The position numbers and the translations under genes are program-made. A stretch of DNA of 64,000 nt from Cupriavidus cauae (GTDB lineage Bacteria > Pseudomonadota > Gammaproteobacteria > Burkholderiales > Burkholderiaceae). The notes beneath the pieces were generated by a model, which searched no databases, was not told the origin of the DNA, and saw nothing but the letters and a program-made list of their open reading frames with translations. Numbering within the stretch: the first letter of the stretch is position 1; the number at the start of each line of letters is the position of its first letter. Shown here piece after piece: positions 8,742 to 17,342 of this stretch. The DNA is taken from positions 124,001-188,000 of the forward strand of contig NZ_VWRN01000027.1 of NCBI RefSeq assembly GCF_008632125.1, in the 5' to 3' direction.

Positions 8742-9242
8742 TCACTCGCCTTCCCAATAGTCCAGGCTCCCCTCCGCGCGGCCGATATAGGCAAACCCAT
8801 TGCCGTGATCGAGCACGCCGAACTTGCCCGAGTCGGGATAGTGGCAAAGCTCCGGCGCGGTCATCGTGCTGACGGCCAGCACTTTCAGTTCCTGCGTACC
8901 GGTATTGATGATCTGATGCGCGGTTTCAGGACCGCCCGCCGGACAGGCGATCACGTCGCCGGCGCGAACGGGATGGCGCGACTCGCCGATGCGCACTTCG
9001 CCGCTGCCTTCGACGATAAAGAACATCTCCTCGTTGGCGCGGTGGCTGTGGAAAGGAAACACGCGCTTGCCGGGCTCGATCACCGTCAGGTTGTAGCCGA
9101 GCTTTTGCGCGCCGAGCATGCGCCCGATCGGCGCCATGCGGCCGCCGTAGCGGTCGGCGGGGAGTTCGGAGCCGTATTGGCGCGACAGGTCGGCGAAGTC
9201 GAGGTATTGGGCGTCGGCGATGTTCAGGATGGGGCGTGACAT
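8742..9242 (-). CDS. Cupin-domain protein
   Basis: This 166-aa single-cupin protein has motif 1 at about residues 60-80 (FPFHSHRANEEMFFIVEGSG, with His-x-His and Glu metal ligands) and motif 2 near GDVIACPAGGPETAHQIIN. Ligands for one metal ion are therefore intact. The ATG at 9242 (MSRPILN) is preferred over an upstream frame extension because it matches the family N-terminus. It follows two IclR genes on the same strand with its own 91-bp leader containing a direct repeat. It could be an isomerase, dioxygenase-like enzyme or sugar/acid binder; the reaction is unknown. Confidence 0.85.
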   Translation of the reverse strand: MSRPILNIADAQYLDFADLSRQYGSELPADRYGGRMAPIGRMLGAQKLGYNLTVIEPGKRVFPFHSHRANEEMFFIVEGSGEVRIGESRHPVRAGDVIACPAGGPETAHQIINTGTQELKVLAVSTMTAPELCHYPDSGKFGVLDHGNGFAYIGRAEGSLDYWEGE

Positions 9243-9262
9243 TGGGTCGTCTCCTTGAAGAT

Positions 9263-9294
9263 TGTTGTCCTGACAGTCTAGTGTTGGCCTGACA
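9263..9294 (-). promoter_or_regulatory. 13-bp direct repeat upstream of cupin gene, candidate operator
   Basis: TGTTGTCCTGACA (9263-9275) and TGTTGGCCTGACA (9282-9294) differ at one base and start 19 bp apart, about two helical turns. They lie immediately upstream of the cupin gene and next to two IclR genes. Confidence 0.5.
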
Positions 9295-9333
9295 CCATGT
9301 TCGAACAATGGAAATCAAGGCTGGGCAGTCATC

Positions 9334-10158
9334 TCACCCCCGTGCGTCGGATTGCGTCCGCCCAAATCGCCACGACAAGCGTTGCGCTGCGCCGGCCAAT
9401 CGGCGCGCGACGTTGCCGTCGTGCCCGCTATCGAAACTCCCCGCCGTCCCCATCGCCGCGAGCACCAGCACCACGGTACCCGTGTGGTCGAACACCGGCA
9501 CCGCCAACGTATGGATGCCGGGCACCGGTTTGTCGAGTGCATCGTCGACGCCTTGCGCGCGAATGCGGGCCAGCCTCGCGGCATAAGGGGTCTTGCCGGT
9601 CCCGATGTCCTTCGTCGACGCGCCCGCCATCCGCACCGCTTCCTGGTGGAGCATTCCGCCGAGCACATCTTCCGGCAGATGCGCGGCAAACACGCGGCCG
9701 ATTGCGGTATTCACCAGCGACAGCACCGTGCCGACGCGCAGGCTGACGTGCTGCGGCCGCGTCGATTCCTCGAGCCGCACGACCGTCGGTCCGAGCGGCC
9801 CGAGCACGGCCATTGCGACACTGAGGCCGGTATCCACGGCAAGGCCGCGCACTTCCGGCTCGGCCTCGCGCACCGGCGACAGGCGCTGCAACGCGATCAG
9901 TCCCAATTGCAGGGCCAGCGGTCCCGGCAGAAAGCGGCCATCGGCATCGCGCTCGAGCACGCCGGCTCGCAACAGGCTGACCAGGTGCGGAAAGGCCTTG
10001 GCGGGCACCATGCCCGCGCCGCGCGCCAGTTCGCTCAGCGCGAGCGGACCGCCAGCGCGCAGCAGCGCACCGATCAGCTGCGCGCTGGCGTCGAGCGCCT
10101 GAATGCCGCGTTGCAGCTTGCCCGTGGCCTCGTCGGTCGTTCCAGTGGCATTCGTCAT
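9334..10158 (-). CDS. IclR family transcriptional regulator (second of a tandem pair)
   Basis: This 274-aa regulator has an IclR-type N-terminal helix-turn-helix (PLALSELARGAGMVPAKAFP and following, about residues 35-75) and a C-terminal effector-binding domain with the HLPEDVL and GIDDALD-like segments. The start follows the stop of the upstream IclR gene by 3 nt, so the two are translationally coupled. The two proteins are diverged paralogues. They are divergent from the MBL/monooxygenase cluster, which they probably control. Confidence 0.88.
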   Translation of the reverse strand: MTNATGTTDEATGKLQRGIQALDASAQLIGALLRAGGPLALSELARGAGMVPAKAFPHLVSLLRAGVLERDADGRFLPGPLALQLGLIALQRLSPVREAEPEVRGLAVDTGLSVAMAVLGPLGPTVVRLEESTRPQHVSLRVGTVLSLVNTAIGRVFAAHLPEDVLGGMLHQEAVRMAGASTKDIGTGKTPYAARLARIRAQGVDDALDKPVPGIHTLAVPVFDHTGTVVLVLAAMGTAGSFDSGHDGNVARRLAGAAQRLSWRFGRTQSDARG

Positions 10159-10161
10159 GGC

Positions 10162-10935
10162 TCAGCCCTCTACGCGCAGTGAATCGGCGATCTGCCCTGC
10201 GGTTGCCTGCAGGGCGCGCGCAAGATCGCCTCGCCAGGTCGTGTCGATGGTTGCGGTCGGGCCGATTGCGGTAAGCAGCAGCCGGAGGGCGCCGGCGGCG
10301 TCGCGTACCGGCACGCACAGGCTGCTGACGCCGGGACTCGGGATATCGATGCTGCGGGCGATGCCGCGGCTGCGCACCTCGTCCAGTTCGGCAAGGAACG
10401 CCGCGCTTTTGGGACGCGCCGGCAGGGCGTCGAACAGCGGCACCCATTGCGCCTCGGGCATGCAGGCGCAATACATGCGGCCGGTAGCAGTAGTGGCCAG
10501 CGACATCACGGTGCCGACATGCAGGTTGACGTGCAGCGGCGCGTTGCCGCGCTCGTAGCGCACGATGGTAGGACCCTGCGGGCCCGGCACGCTGACCGCC
10601 ACGCTGCAGCCCGTTTGCGCGGTCAGCGCGGCAACCAGCGGCACCGCGGCGTGCAGGCCGGGATCCAGCTCCAGCCGCATCCGCGCCAGTTGCAGCGCCA
10701 GCGGCCCGGGTTCGAAGCGATCATCGAGATGGTCGCGCTTGATCCAGCCCTGCCGCGTCAGCGATACGAGGTAGGGATGGGCCTGAGCCGGGGCGATGCC
10801 CACGCCCGTGGCGAGTTCGACCGCAGATAGCGGTGCGCCCGCCTCTGCCAGCGCCTGCAGGAAGCGACCCGCCACGTCGACGCTCTGCACGCCGCGCTGC
10901 GTCTTCTCCTGTCCCGCCTGCCCTGCCTCGCTCAT
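10162..10935 (-). CDS. IclR family transcriptional regulator (first of a tandem pair)
   Basis: This 257-aa protein has an N-terminal helix-turn-helix (PLSAVELATGVGIAPAQAHP, about residues 36-55) and an IclR effector domain. The start lies opposite the MBL gene with 270 bp between. An AT-rich inverted repeat in that gap is a good operator candidate. Its sequence parallels the following IclR gene throughout (for example QRGVQSVD versus QRGIQALD near the N-terminus), so the pair arose by duplication. IclR proteins usually sense aromatic or small organic acids; the ligand here is unknown. Confidence 0.88.
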   Translation of the reverse strand: MSEAGQAGQEKTQRGVQSVDVAGRFLQALAEAGAPLSAVELATGVGIAPAQAHPYLVSLTRQGWIKRDHLDDRFEPGPLALQLARMRLELDPGLHAAVPLVAALTAQTGCSVAVSVPGPQGPTIVRYERGNAPLHVNLHVGTVMSLATTATGRMYCACMPEAQWVPLFDALPARPKSAAFLAELDEVRSRGIARSIDIPSPGVSSLCVPVRDAAGALRLLLTAIGPTATIDTTWRGDLARALQATAGQIADSLRVEG

Positions 10936-11023
10936 GGTTGCCCTCCGAAAGGCTGGATATTAATCCAACGCCGCATGGGCGCCGCGCTTGCCACCCGCCG
11001 GTCTGTTGTTCGTTCTTTATGTT

Positions 11024-11050
11024 TTAGCCAATAACTTATCCATTGACTAA
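11024..11050. promoter_or_regulatory. AT-rich inverted repeat, candidate IclR operator
   Basis: TTAGCCAAT (11024-11032) and ATTGACTAA (11042-11050) form an inverted repeat with one mismatch in 9. It sits in the only AT-rich stretch between the divergent IclR pair and the MBL gene. Confidence 0.5.
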
Positions 11051-11205
11051 CGCACGGAGACCTCCTACCATCCGTCTACCCCGACAACGCCGCATGCCCT
11101 CTCGCGCGCGGCCAATCCAATAACGAAGGGGCGAGACAGTACCTGTGCATTGCCGCTGCGCAATGCCGCCCGCTGCCGCGCCCCGTCACCCACGACGAGG
11201 CAAGC

Positions 11206-12165
11206 ATGGCCAAAGCATTCGCATCGCAAGCCGACCTGGAAGCCAAAAAGGTCACCTTCACCCAGCTGTCCGAGAACGCCTACGCCTACACGGCCGAAGG
11301 CGACCCGAACTCGGGCGTGATCATCGGCGACGACGGCGTGCTGATCGTGGACACCACCGCGACGCCCGCGATGGCGCAGGACCTGATCGCCAGGATCCGC
11401 ACGGTCACCGACAAGCCGATCAAGTACGTCGTGCTGTCGCACTACCACGCGGTCCGCGTGCTGGGCGCCTCGGCGTATTTCGCCGAGGGCGCGCAGCAGA
11501 TCATCGCCAGCCGCGGCACCTACGAAATGATCGTCGAGCGTGGCGAGGCCGACATGAAGTCGGAGATCGAGCGGTTCCCGCGCCTGTTCGCCGGCGTCGA
11601 GACCGTGCCGGGCCTGACCTGGCCGACGCTGGTGTTCGACAAGGAAATCACGCTGTTCCTCGGCAAGCTGGAAGTCCGCATCGCGCATCTCGGCTCGGGC
11701 CACACCAAGGGAGACACCGTGGTCTGGCTGCCGTCGCAGAAGGTGCTGTTCTCCGGCGATCTGGTCGAGTACGAGGCAGCTTGCTATTGCGGCGACGCGC
11801 AGCTGGCCCAATGGCCGGCGACGCTGGACGCGCTGCAGGCGCTGGGCGCCGAGAAGCTCGTCCCGGGGCGCGGTCCGGCCTTGACCACGCCGCAGCAGGT
11901 CCGCGAGGGCATCGCCTACACCAAGGACTTCGTCAGCACGCTGTACCGCGCCGGCCAGGAAGCGGTCGCTCAGAAGATGGATCTGAAGGCCGCGATGGCG
12001 CATACCCGCAAGAGCATGGACCCGAAGTTCGGCCACGTCTTCATCTACGAGCACTGCCTGCCCTTCGACGTGACGCGCGCCTATGACGAGGCGTCCGGCA
12101 TCACGCATCCGCGCATCTGGACCGCCGAGCGCGACAAGGAAATGTGGGCCGCGTTGCAGGACTGA
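11206..12165 (+). CDS. Metallo-beta-lactamase-fold protein with altered HxHxDH motif
   Basis: This 319-aa protein has the MBL fold: GVIIGDDGVLIVDTTATP near residues 37-54, then LSHYHAVRVLGASAY, GSGHTKGD and FSGDLVEYEA. The canonical HxHxDH reads HYHAVR at residues 79-84, so the Asp and last His that build the second metal site are replaced by Val and Arg. The GSGHTKGD His and FSGD Asp remain. It may bind one metal or none, or depend on a variant site. It is the first gene of a rightward set with a flavin monooxygenase and a DUF2783 protein. I recall this variant recurring beside such monooxygenases, but cannot verify it. The reaction is unknown. Confidence 0.82.
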   Translation: MAKAFASQADLEAKKVTFTQLSENAYAYTAEGDPNSGVIIGDDGVLIVDTTATPAMAQDLIARIRTVTDKPIKYVVLSHYHAVRVLGASAYFAEGAQQIIASRGTYEMIVERGEADMKSEIERFPRLFAGVETVPGLTWPTLVFDKEITLFLGKLEVRIAHLGSGHTKGDTVVWLPSQKVLFSGDLVEYEAACYCGDAQLAQWPATLDALQALGAEKLVPGRGPALTTPQQVREGIAYTKDFVSTLYRAGQEAVAQKMDLKAAMAHTRKSMDPKFGHVFIYEHCLPFDVTRAYDEASGITHPRIWTAERDKEMWAALQD

Positions 12166-12173
12166 CGCGGCGG

Positions 12174-12209
12174 TATCGGCATCGGTATCGGCATCGATAT
12201 CGGCATCCA
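12174..12209. repeat. Three-copy 12-bp tandem repeat
   Basis: The intergenic spacer between the MBL and monooxygenase genes is almost entirely TATCGGCATCGG repeated three times with minor changes in the later copies. It separates the MBL stop from the Shine-Dalgarno of the next gene and could vary the spacing. Confidence 0.75.
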
Positions 12210-12232
12210 GGATGGTGGAAGGAGACAACAAG

Positions 12233-13978
12233 ATGGCGGTCGACTATCAACGATTGACCTTTGAATACCGGCCGTGCGCGGAGCAATCGGCTACCAACGC
12301 GATGCATCCGATCGTGGTCGTCGGTGCCGGCCCGGTAGGCCTGGCCACCGCGATCGACCTGGCCCAGCAAGGCATCGAGGTCGTACTGCTGGACGACGAT
12401 TGCACACTGTCGACCGGCTCGCGCGCGATCTGTTTTGCCAAGCGCACGCTGGAGATCTTCGATCGACTTGGCTGCGGCGATCGCATGGTGGACAAGGGCG
12501 TGCGCTGGAATCTCGGCAAAGTGTTCCTGCGCGACCAGATGGTCTATGCATTCGATCTTCTTCCCGAAAGCGGACATCGCCGGCCGGCCTTCATCAACCT
12601 GCAGCAGTATTACGTCGAAGGCTTCCTGCTCGAGCGCGCGCTCGAACTGCCGAATCTGCAGATCCGCTGGAAGAACAAGGTGGTCGGCATCGAGCGCCGC
12701 GATGAGGGCGGCGCGGATGCCACCGTCACGCTGACCGTGGAAACGCCCGATGGCACATATCCGGTGCGGGCTCGTTATGTCGTTGCCGCCGACGGCTCGC
12801 GCAGCCCGATGCGCAATCTGCTGGGCCTGGACAGCAAGGGCCGCACCTTCAAGGACCGCTTCCTGATCGCGGATATCCGGATGGAAGCCGGCTTTCCAAG
12901 CGAGCGCTGGTTCTGGTTCGATCCGCCCTTCCATCCGAATCAATCGGTGCTGCTGCATCGGCAGCCCGACAACGTCTGGCGTATCGATTTCCAGCTGGGC
13001 TGGGACGCGGACCCGGTGCTGGAGAAATCGCCGGAGCGCGTCATTCCTCGCGTGCAGGCCCTGCTCGGCCCGGATGCGAAATTCGAGCTCGAATGGGTCA
13101 GCGTGTACACGTTCTCGTGCCTGCGCATGGACAGCTTCCGGCATGGCAACGTGCTGTTCGCCGGCGACTCGGCGCATGGCGTGTCGCCCTTCGGCGCGCG
13201 CGGCGCCAATAGCGGCGTACAGGATGCGGACAATCTGGCCTGGAAACTGGCCCACGTGCTGCGCGGCGAGGCACCGGACGCGCTGCTCGACACCTATGCC
13301 AGCGAGCGCGAATACGCGGCGGACGAGAACATCCGCAATTCGACTCGCTCCACGGACTTCATCACGCCGAAGAGCCAGGTAAGCCGTGTGTTTCGCGACG
13401 CGGTGCTGACGCTGGCGGCGAAGCATCCGTTTGCGCGGACGCTGGTCAATAGCGGGCGCCTGTCGGTGCCGAGCGTGCTGGCCTCGTCCCCGTTGAATAC
13501 GGCCGACACCGATGCCTTCGCTGGCGCCATGATTCCTGGGGCACCGTGTGCCGATGCGCCGGTCGAGGTCGATGGCGCCGAGGATTGGCTGCTGTCGCAG
13601 CTGCATGGCGGATTCAGCTTGCTGGTCTACGGCCATCCCAACGATCTCGATGCGGAGGCCGCCAGGCAGATCGCCGCGCTCCGCCGTCAAGCCGGTGCAC
13701 CACGGATGCTGTTCGTCGCGCCGGACGGTCACCGCGCTGCCCGGACATCGGACATTGCTGTGGTCAGGGATCGCGACGGCATCGTGGCGCAACGCTACGA
13801 CGCGGTGCCGGGTACCGCGTATCTGATTCGTCCGGACCAGCATGTCTGCGCACGCTGGCGTGCGGTGGATGCGGAACGGGTGATGGAGGCGATGGCTCGG
13901 GCTCAAGGCAAGCGTCTGGCGGAGACTGCGCCGGCGGCGCGAGGAACACCGGCCTGCGCCGAAGCGCTCGCGGCGTGA
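12233..13978 (+). CDS. Class A FAD-dependent aromatic monooxygenase
   Basis: This 581-aa flavoprotein belongs to the MhpA/PHBH type. The dinucleotide-binding motif VVVGAGPVGLATA lies near residue 27, the DG motif is VVAADGSRSPMR, and the FAD-ribityl GD motif is FAGDSAHGVSPFGARGANSG. The C-terminal roughly 130 residues (from PVEVDGAEDW) resemble the thioredoxin-like end of phenol-hydroxylase-type enzymes. It should hydroxylate an aromatic ring using NAD(P)H and O2. The ATG at 12233 has an AGGAG Shine-Dalgarno (12219-12223), so the longer open frame overlapping the MBL gene is rejected. Neighbours (MBL protein, DUF2783, MFS permease) suggest degradation of an imported aromatic acid; the substrate is unknown. 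Confidence 0.88.
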   Translation: MAVDYQRLTFEYRPCAEQSATNAMHPIVVVGAGPVGLATAIDLAQQGIEVVLLDDDCTLSTGSRAICFAKRTLEIFDRLGCGDRMVDKGVRWNLGKVFLRDQMVYAFDLLPESGHRRPAFINLQQYYVEGFLLERALELPNLQIRWKNKVVGIERRDEGGADATVTLTVETPDGTYPVRARYVVAADGSRSPMRNLLGLDSKGRTFKDRFLIADIRMEAGFPSERWFWFDPPFHPNQSVLLHRQPDNVWRIDFQLGWDADPVLEKSPERVIPRVQALLGPDAKFELEWVSVYTFSCLRMDSFRHGNVLFAGDSAHGVSPFGARGANSGVQDADNLAWKLAHVLRGEAPDALLDTYASEREYAADENIRNSTRSTDFITPKSQVSRVFRDAVLTLAAKHPFARTLVNSGRLSVPSVLASSPLNTADTDAFAGAMIPGAPCADAPVEVDGAEDWLLSQLHGGFSLLVYGHPNDLDAEAARQIAALRRQAGAPRMLFVAPDGHRAARTSDIAVVRDRDGIVAQRYDAVPGTAYLIRPDQHVCARWRAVDAERVMEAMARAQGKRLAETAPAARGTPACAEALAA

Positions 13979-14015
13979 TCCCCAGCAAGCGGCAACGACA
14001 TTCCCCGGAGACACC

Positions 14016-14219
14016 ATGCCCCTTATCACCGCCCCCAACCTCGCCCGTCCCGACGACTTCTACGAAGCCTTGATCGACATGCACCGCGATCTGGACGATG
14101 CGCAAAGCCAGGCGGCCAACGCCCGCCTGATCCTGCTGCTGGCCAACCATATCGGCGACCACGAAACGCTGCTGTCGGCGCTGCAACTGGCGCGCGAGGC
14201 CGAAACGGCCGCGGCCTGA
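14016..14219 (+). CDS. DUF2783 small protein
   Basis: This 67-aa soluble protein matches my recollection of the DUF2783 family: LARPDDFYEALIDMHRDL near the start and QAANARLILLLANHIGD in the middle. A CGGAG Shine-Dalgarno precedes the ATG, 37 bp after the monooxygenase stop, so it is in the same operon. The family has no known function; its recurring place beside class A monooxygenases suggests an accessory or stabilising role, which is inference. Confidence 0.82.
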   Translation: MPLITAPNLARPDDFYEALIDMHRDLDDAQSQAANARLILLLANHIGDHETLLSALQLAREAETAAA

Positions 14220-14346
14220 TTCGACGGGATACGCGACGAGATACGCGACAACATATTCGACGAACGACAGGGCGCGCTCGCGCCAACGGTTGATACACGA
14301 CGGAATCCACTCCGGGCCCACGGTGCGCAAGACACCGGCCCGTTAA

Positions 14347-14373
14347 GGGCGGCGCGATCCGCCCCTCTTTTTC
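14347..14373 (+). terminator. Rho-independent terminator after DUF2783 gene
   Basis: The stem GGGCGG/CCGCCC with a 6-nt loop is followed by CTCTTTTT. It lies between the DUF2783 gene and the MFS permease gene, so the permease may depend on readthrough or a separate promoter. Confidence 0.65.
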
Positions 14374-14400
14374 CTCCTTCCTGCTTTACGGAGACAAAGC

Positions 14401-15723
14401 ATGTCCCAACTCCACGCGGGCACCGCGACGCCCCCGCTCGCCCTCGCACACGAAGAAGACGCCCTGCACCAGAAGATCTGGCTGCGCATCGTCCCCTTCC
14501 TGTTCGCCTGCTACGTCATTTCCTTCCTTGACCGCGTCAATATCGGCTTCGCGCAATTGCAGATGAAGCAGGACCTCGGCTTCAGCGATGCAATGTACGG
14601 ACTCGGCGCCGCGGTGTTCTATGTCGGCTATGTACTGTGCGAAGTGCCAAGCAATATGCTGCTCGCCCGCTTCGGCGCTCGGCGGACTTTCACGCGGATC
14701 ATGCTGCTGTGGGGCGCCGTCTCGGTGGGAATGGCCTTCGTCTCCACGCCGGCGCAGTTCTACACGCTGCGTTTTCTGCTCGGCGTATTTGAGGCCGGCT
14801 TTTTCCCCGGCATCGTGCTGTACATGACCTACTGGTTCCCCGCGCATCGGCGCGCGGCCGTGATGGCCATCTTCTTCGCGGGTGTCGCGATTGCCGGCGT
14901 ATTGGGCGGCTTGGTCTCCGGCTGGATCATGCGCGATATGGCCGGCGTGATGGGGCTGTTCGGCTGGCAATGGATGTTCGCCATCGAAGGCGCGCCCGCC
15001 GTGCTGCTCGGCTTGATCGCCGCCTGGTATCTGGTTGACAGCCCCGCCGACGCCAAATGGCTGACCGCTCGCGAGAAGGCGCTGCTGGCACGGCAACTGG
15101 AAGGCGAGCAAGGCAGCCACGCGGCCCATACGCTCGGCGCCCTGCGCGAGGCGCTGCGCAACCCCAGGCTGTATGTGTTCGCGTTTATCTATTTCGCGCT
15201 GACCTGCGGCTCGCTGACGCTGAATTTCTGGATGCCGCTGATGATTCGCGATTTCGGCATTACCGATGTCGTGTCGATCAGCTTGTATAGCGTCATTCCG
15301 AATGCCGTGGGCGCCGTCGGTCTTATCCTGATCGCGCGGCATTCGGACCGCACCGGCGAGCGGCACAAGCATTTCCTGCTGTGCTGCTGCGGCGGTGCCC
15401 TGGCGCTCGCACTGCTGACCCTGCGACTGCCGCATTTCGGCGCGATGCTGGCGATCCTGTCTGTGGCGGCGGTGCTGATCTTTGCGGCGCTGCCGATCTT
15501 CTGGTCGCTGCCACGCAGCTATTTGCCCGGGCATACCGCTGCAACCGGACTCGCGTTCATCAGCAGTGTCGGCATTACCAGCGGGATCGTCAGCCCGTGG
15601 GTGATCGGGCAGGTCAAGGTTCAGACCGGCAGCATGGATAACGCGCTGTATCTGTTGGCGGGATTGCTGGTGGCGGCCGGGATCGTCATGTGGACAGCGG
15701 TGCCGAGGGATGCGGGGCAGTAA
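14401..15723 (+). CDS. MFS transporter, anion:cation symporter type
   Basis: This 440-aa permease has 12 predicted membrane helices. Its N-terminal pattern (KIWLRIVPFLFACYVISFLD, RVNIGFAQLQMKQDLG and GLGAAVFYVGYVLCEVPSN) is that of the ACS family, whose members import phthalate, tartrate, hexuronates and similar organic acids by proton symport. An ACGGAGA Shine-Dalgarno precedes the ATG. As the last gene in the monooxygenase cluster it is probably the uptake system for that pathway's substrate. Confidence 0.88.
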   Translation: MSQLHAGTATPPLALAHEEDALHQKIWLRIVPFLFACYVISFLDRVNIGFAQLQMKQDLGFSDAMYGLGAAVFYVGYVLCEVPSNMLLARFGARRTFTRIMLLWGAVSVGMAFVSTPAQFYTLRFLLGVFEAGFFPGIVLYMTYWFPAHRRAAVMAIFFAGVAIAGVLGGLVSGWIMRDMAGVMGLFGWQWMFAIEGAPAVLLGLIAAWYLVDSPADAKWLTAREKALLARQLEGEQGSHAAHTLGALREALRNPRLYVFAFIYFALTCGSLTLNFWMPLMIRDFGITDVVSISLYSVIPNAVGAVGLILIARHSDRTGERHKHFLLCCCGGALALALLTLRLPHFGAMLAILSVAAVLIFAALPIFWSLPRSYLPGHTAATGLAFISSVGITSGIVSPWVIGQVKVQTGSMDNALYLLAGLLVAAGIVMWTAVPRDAGQ

Positions 15724-15852
15724 TCGTCGCCAGTTCGGCCATTTCAAGGGGGAATTGCCAACGCCGCTTCGGTCTTTGATATGGTTTCGACATGAGCAAT
15801 GACTTATGCGTCCATTCCCGACAACGGCTCAGGGGACGCGGGAGGCAAGCAC

Positions 15853-16719
15853 ATGTACGTCATCATGGGCGGTACCGGACATGTTGGATCGGCGACAGCG
15901 GATGCGCTGCTCGCCCGCGGCCAGGCGGTCACCATCGTGACCCGTTCGGCCGCCCGCGCCGCGAAATGGCGCGACAAGGGCGCCGCGGTCGTCGAGGCGG
16001 ACGTGGAAGACGTGGCGTCACTGCGGGCCGCGTTTCAGCGGGGACGCCGAGCGTTCCTGCTCAATCCGCCCGCCGATACCAGCAAGGACACCGATGCGAT
16101 CGAGCGGCACACGGTGGCCAACATCCTTGCCGCGCTTCAGGGCTCGGGCCTGGAGAAGGTCGTCGCCGAATCCACAGGCGGCGCCCGGCCCGGCGAGCGC
16201 ATCGGCGATTTGAGCGTGCTGTGGGAGCTCGAAGAAGGACTGCGCCGCCAACCGATTCCTGCGGCGATCAATCGCGCCGCTTACTACATGAGCAATTGGG
16301 ATTGGCTGCTCGATACGATACGCAGCACGGGCAAGCTGCCGACGATGTTTCCTGCCGATCTACCAATCCCCATGGTGGCGCCACGCGATTTGGGGGAAGC
16401 GGCAGCAGCCAGGCTGATGTCCCCGCTCGACGATGTTGGCGTCCGCCATGTGGAAGGGCCACGGCGGTATTCATCCGAAGAGGTTGCGATGGCCTTCTCG
16501 CAGGCACTTCGGCGGCCCGTTCAGGTCGAAGTCGTGCCGCGGGAGAAGTGGAAGGAGACGTTTGTGGGGCTGGGGTTCTCGGATGCCGCTGCCGATTCCT
16601 ATGCGCGGATGACCGCGGTCAGTCTGGACAGTCGGTTCGATTTGTCAGCGGAACCGATGAGGGGTGGGACGGGGCTGGAGGAATACATCGAAAGACTGGT
16701 GGCCGAGGGCGATGCGTAG
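15853..16719 (+). CDS. NmrA-like NAD(P)-binding protein
   Basis: This 288-aa protein has an atypical short-chain dehydrogenase/NmrA Rossmann fold: MYVIMGGTGHVGSATADALL (residues 1-20) carries the GxxGxxG loop, and the region VTRSAARAAKWRDKGAAVVE resembles the NADP-phosphate binding segment. The catalytic YxxxK of classical SDRs is not apparent, so a redox-sensing or quinone-reductase-like role is possible. The ATG at 15853 with a GGAGG Shine-Dalgarno is preferred to one 54 nt upstream. It stands alone on its strand. Confidence 0.82.
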   Translation: MYVIMGGTGHVGSATADALLARGQAVTIVTRSAARAAKWRDKGAAVVEADVEDVASLRAAFQRGRRAFLLNPPADTSKDTDAIERHTVANILAALQGSGLEKVVAESTGGARPGERIGDLSVLWELEEGLRRQPIPAAINRAAYYMSNWDWLLDTIRSTGKLPTMFPADLPIPMVAPRDLGEAAAARLMSPLDDVGVRHVEGPRRYSSEEVAMAFSQALRRPVQVEVVPREKWKETFVGLGFSDAAADSYARMTAVSLDSRFDLSAEPMRGGTGLEEYIERLVAEGDA

Positions 16720-16811
16720 GGCCACGTTCTCGCTCGCATCTCGCCGACTCTCAATCCAGCCGGGCACTTCCCGCAAATCGGCCCATCAGCAGCGAGCGTC
16801 CGCTGGTTTGA

Positions 16812-16919
16812 TCATTTCTTCCTGCCTTTATCGTAATGCCACTTGATGGCGAAGAACATGCCCGTGCCCAACACGAGGACCTTGAACGCGATAAAGACGA
16901 TAGGGAACCAATCCATCAT
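16812..16919 (-). CDS. Small single-span membrane protein (35 aa)
   Basis: This tiny reading frame begins MMDWFPIVFIAFKVL and ends with WHYDKGRKK: one membrane helix at about residues 5-26 and a basic tail facing the cytoplasm. The longer open frame to 17045 has an Arg-rich, low-complexity N-terminus and is less likely. The composition (hydrophobic core, aromatic start, positive-inside end) is that of a real small membrane protein. The Shine-Dalgarno is weak. Function is unknown. Confidence 0.5.
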   Translation of the reverse strand: MMDWFPIVFIAFKVLVLGTGMFFAIKWHYDKGRKK

Positions 16920-17342
16920 TTGAGTACTTCCAGGCCATGGCCTGACGCTATTGATTGTGAGAAGCACGGCCCCGGAACGCTGCTTCTGCAGTTTTATTTC
17001 CTGTTCAAGCCGTCGTCGAATCCAGCTTCGATCATAACATCGCACGCGATGCGCCGTGCGCCTGGTCTGAGCGACAGCCCCACCAAGCGCTTCGATTTTT
17101 CGTCCCTATCCTCCAGCAAGACGACGGATCGCGCGTGTTGTCGCCCGTCGGAGATTGTTGCCGTTCGGTCAACATACTGAAGGCCGCCGCGACTCTACTG
17201 CCAATCGCCCCTCCTGCCTACACTCGGTGGCAACGATCGTTGCACAACCCGTGCGACGGTCGAGGAAGATGTCCGCGCAGCGAAACGGACCTCGCCTGCC
17301 GCATCGTGCGGCTTACCCACTCAATTGACAGGACTCCAGAAA
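16920..17342. other. Gene-free stretch
   Basis: I see no convincing gene in these 423 bases. Open frames crossing it lack family resemblance and codon bias. It should hold the promoters of the 35-aa membrane peptide (leftward) and of the MBL hydrolase (rightward). Confidence 0.6.
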
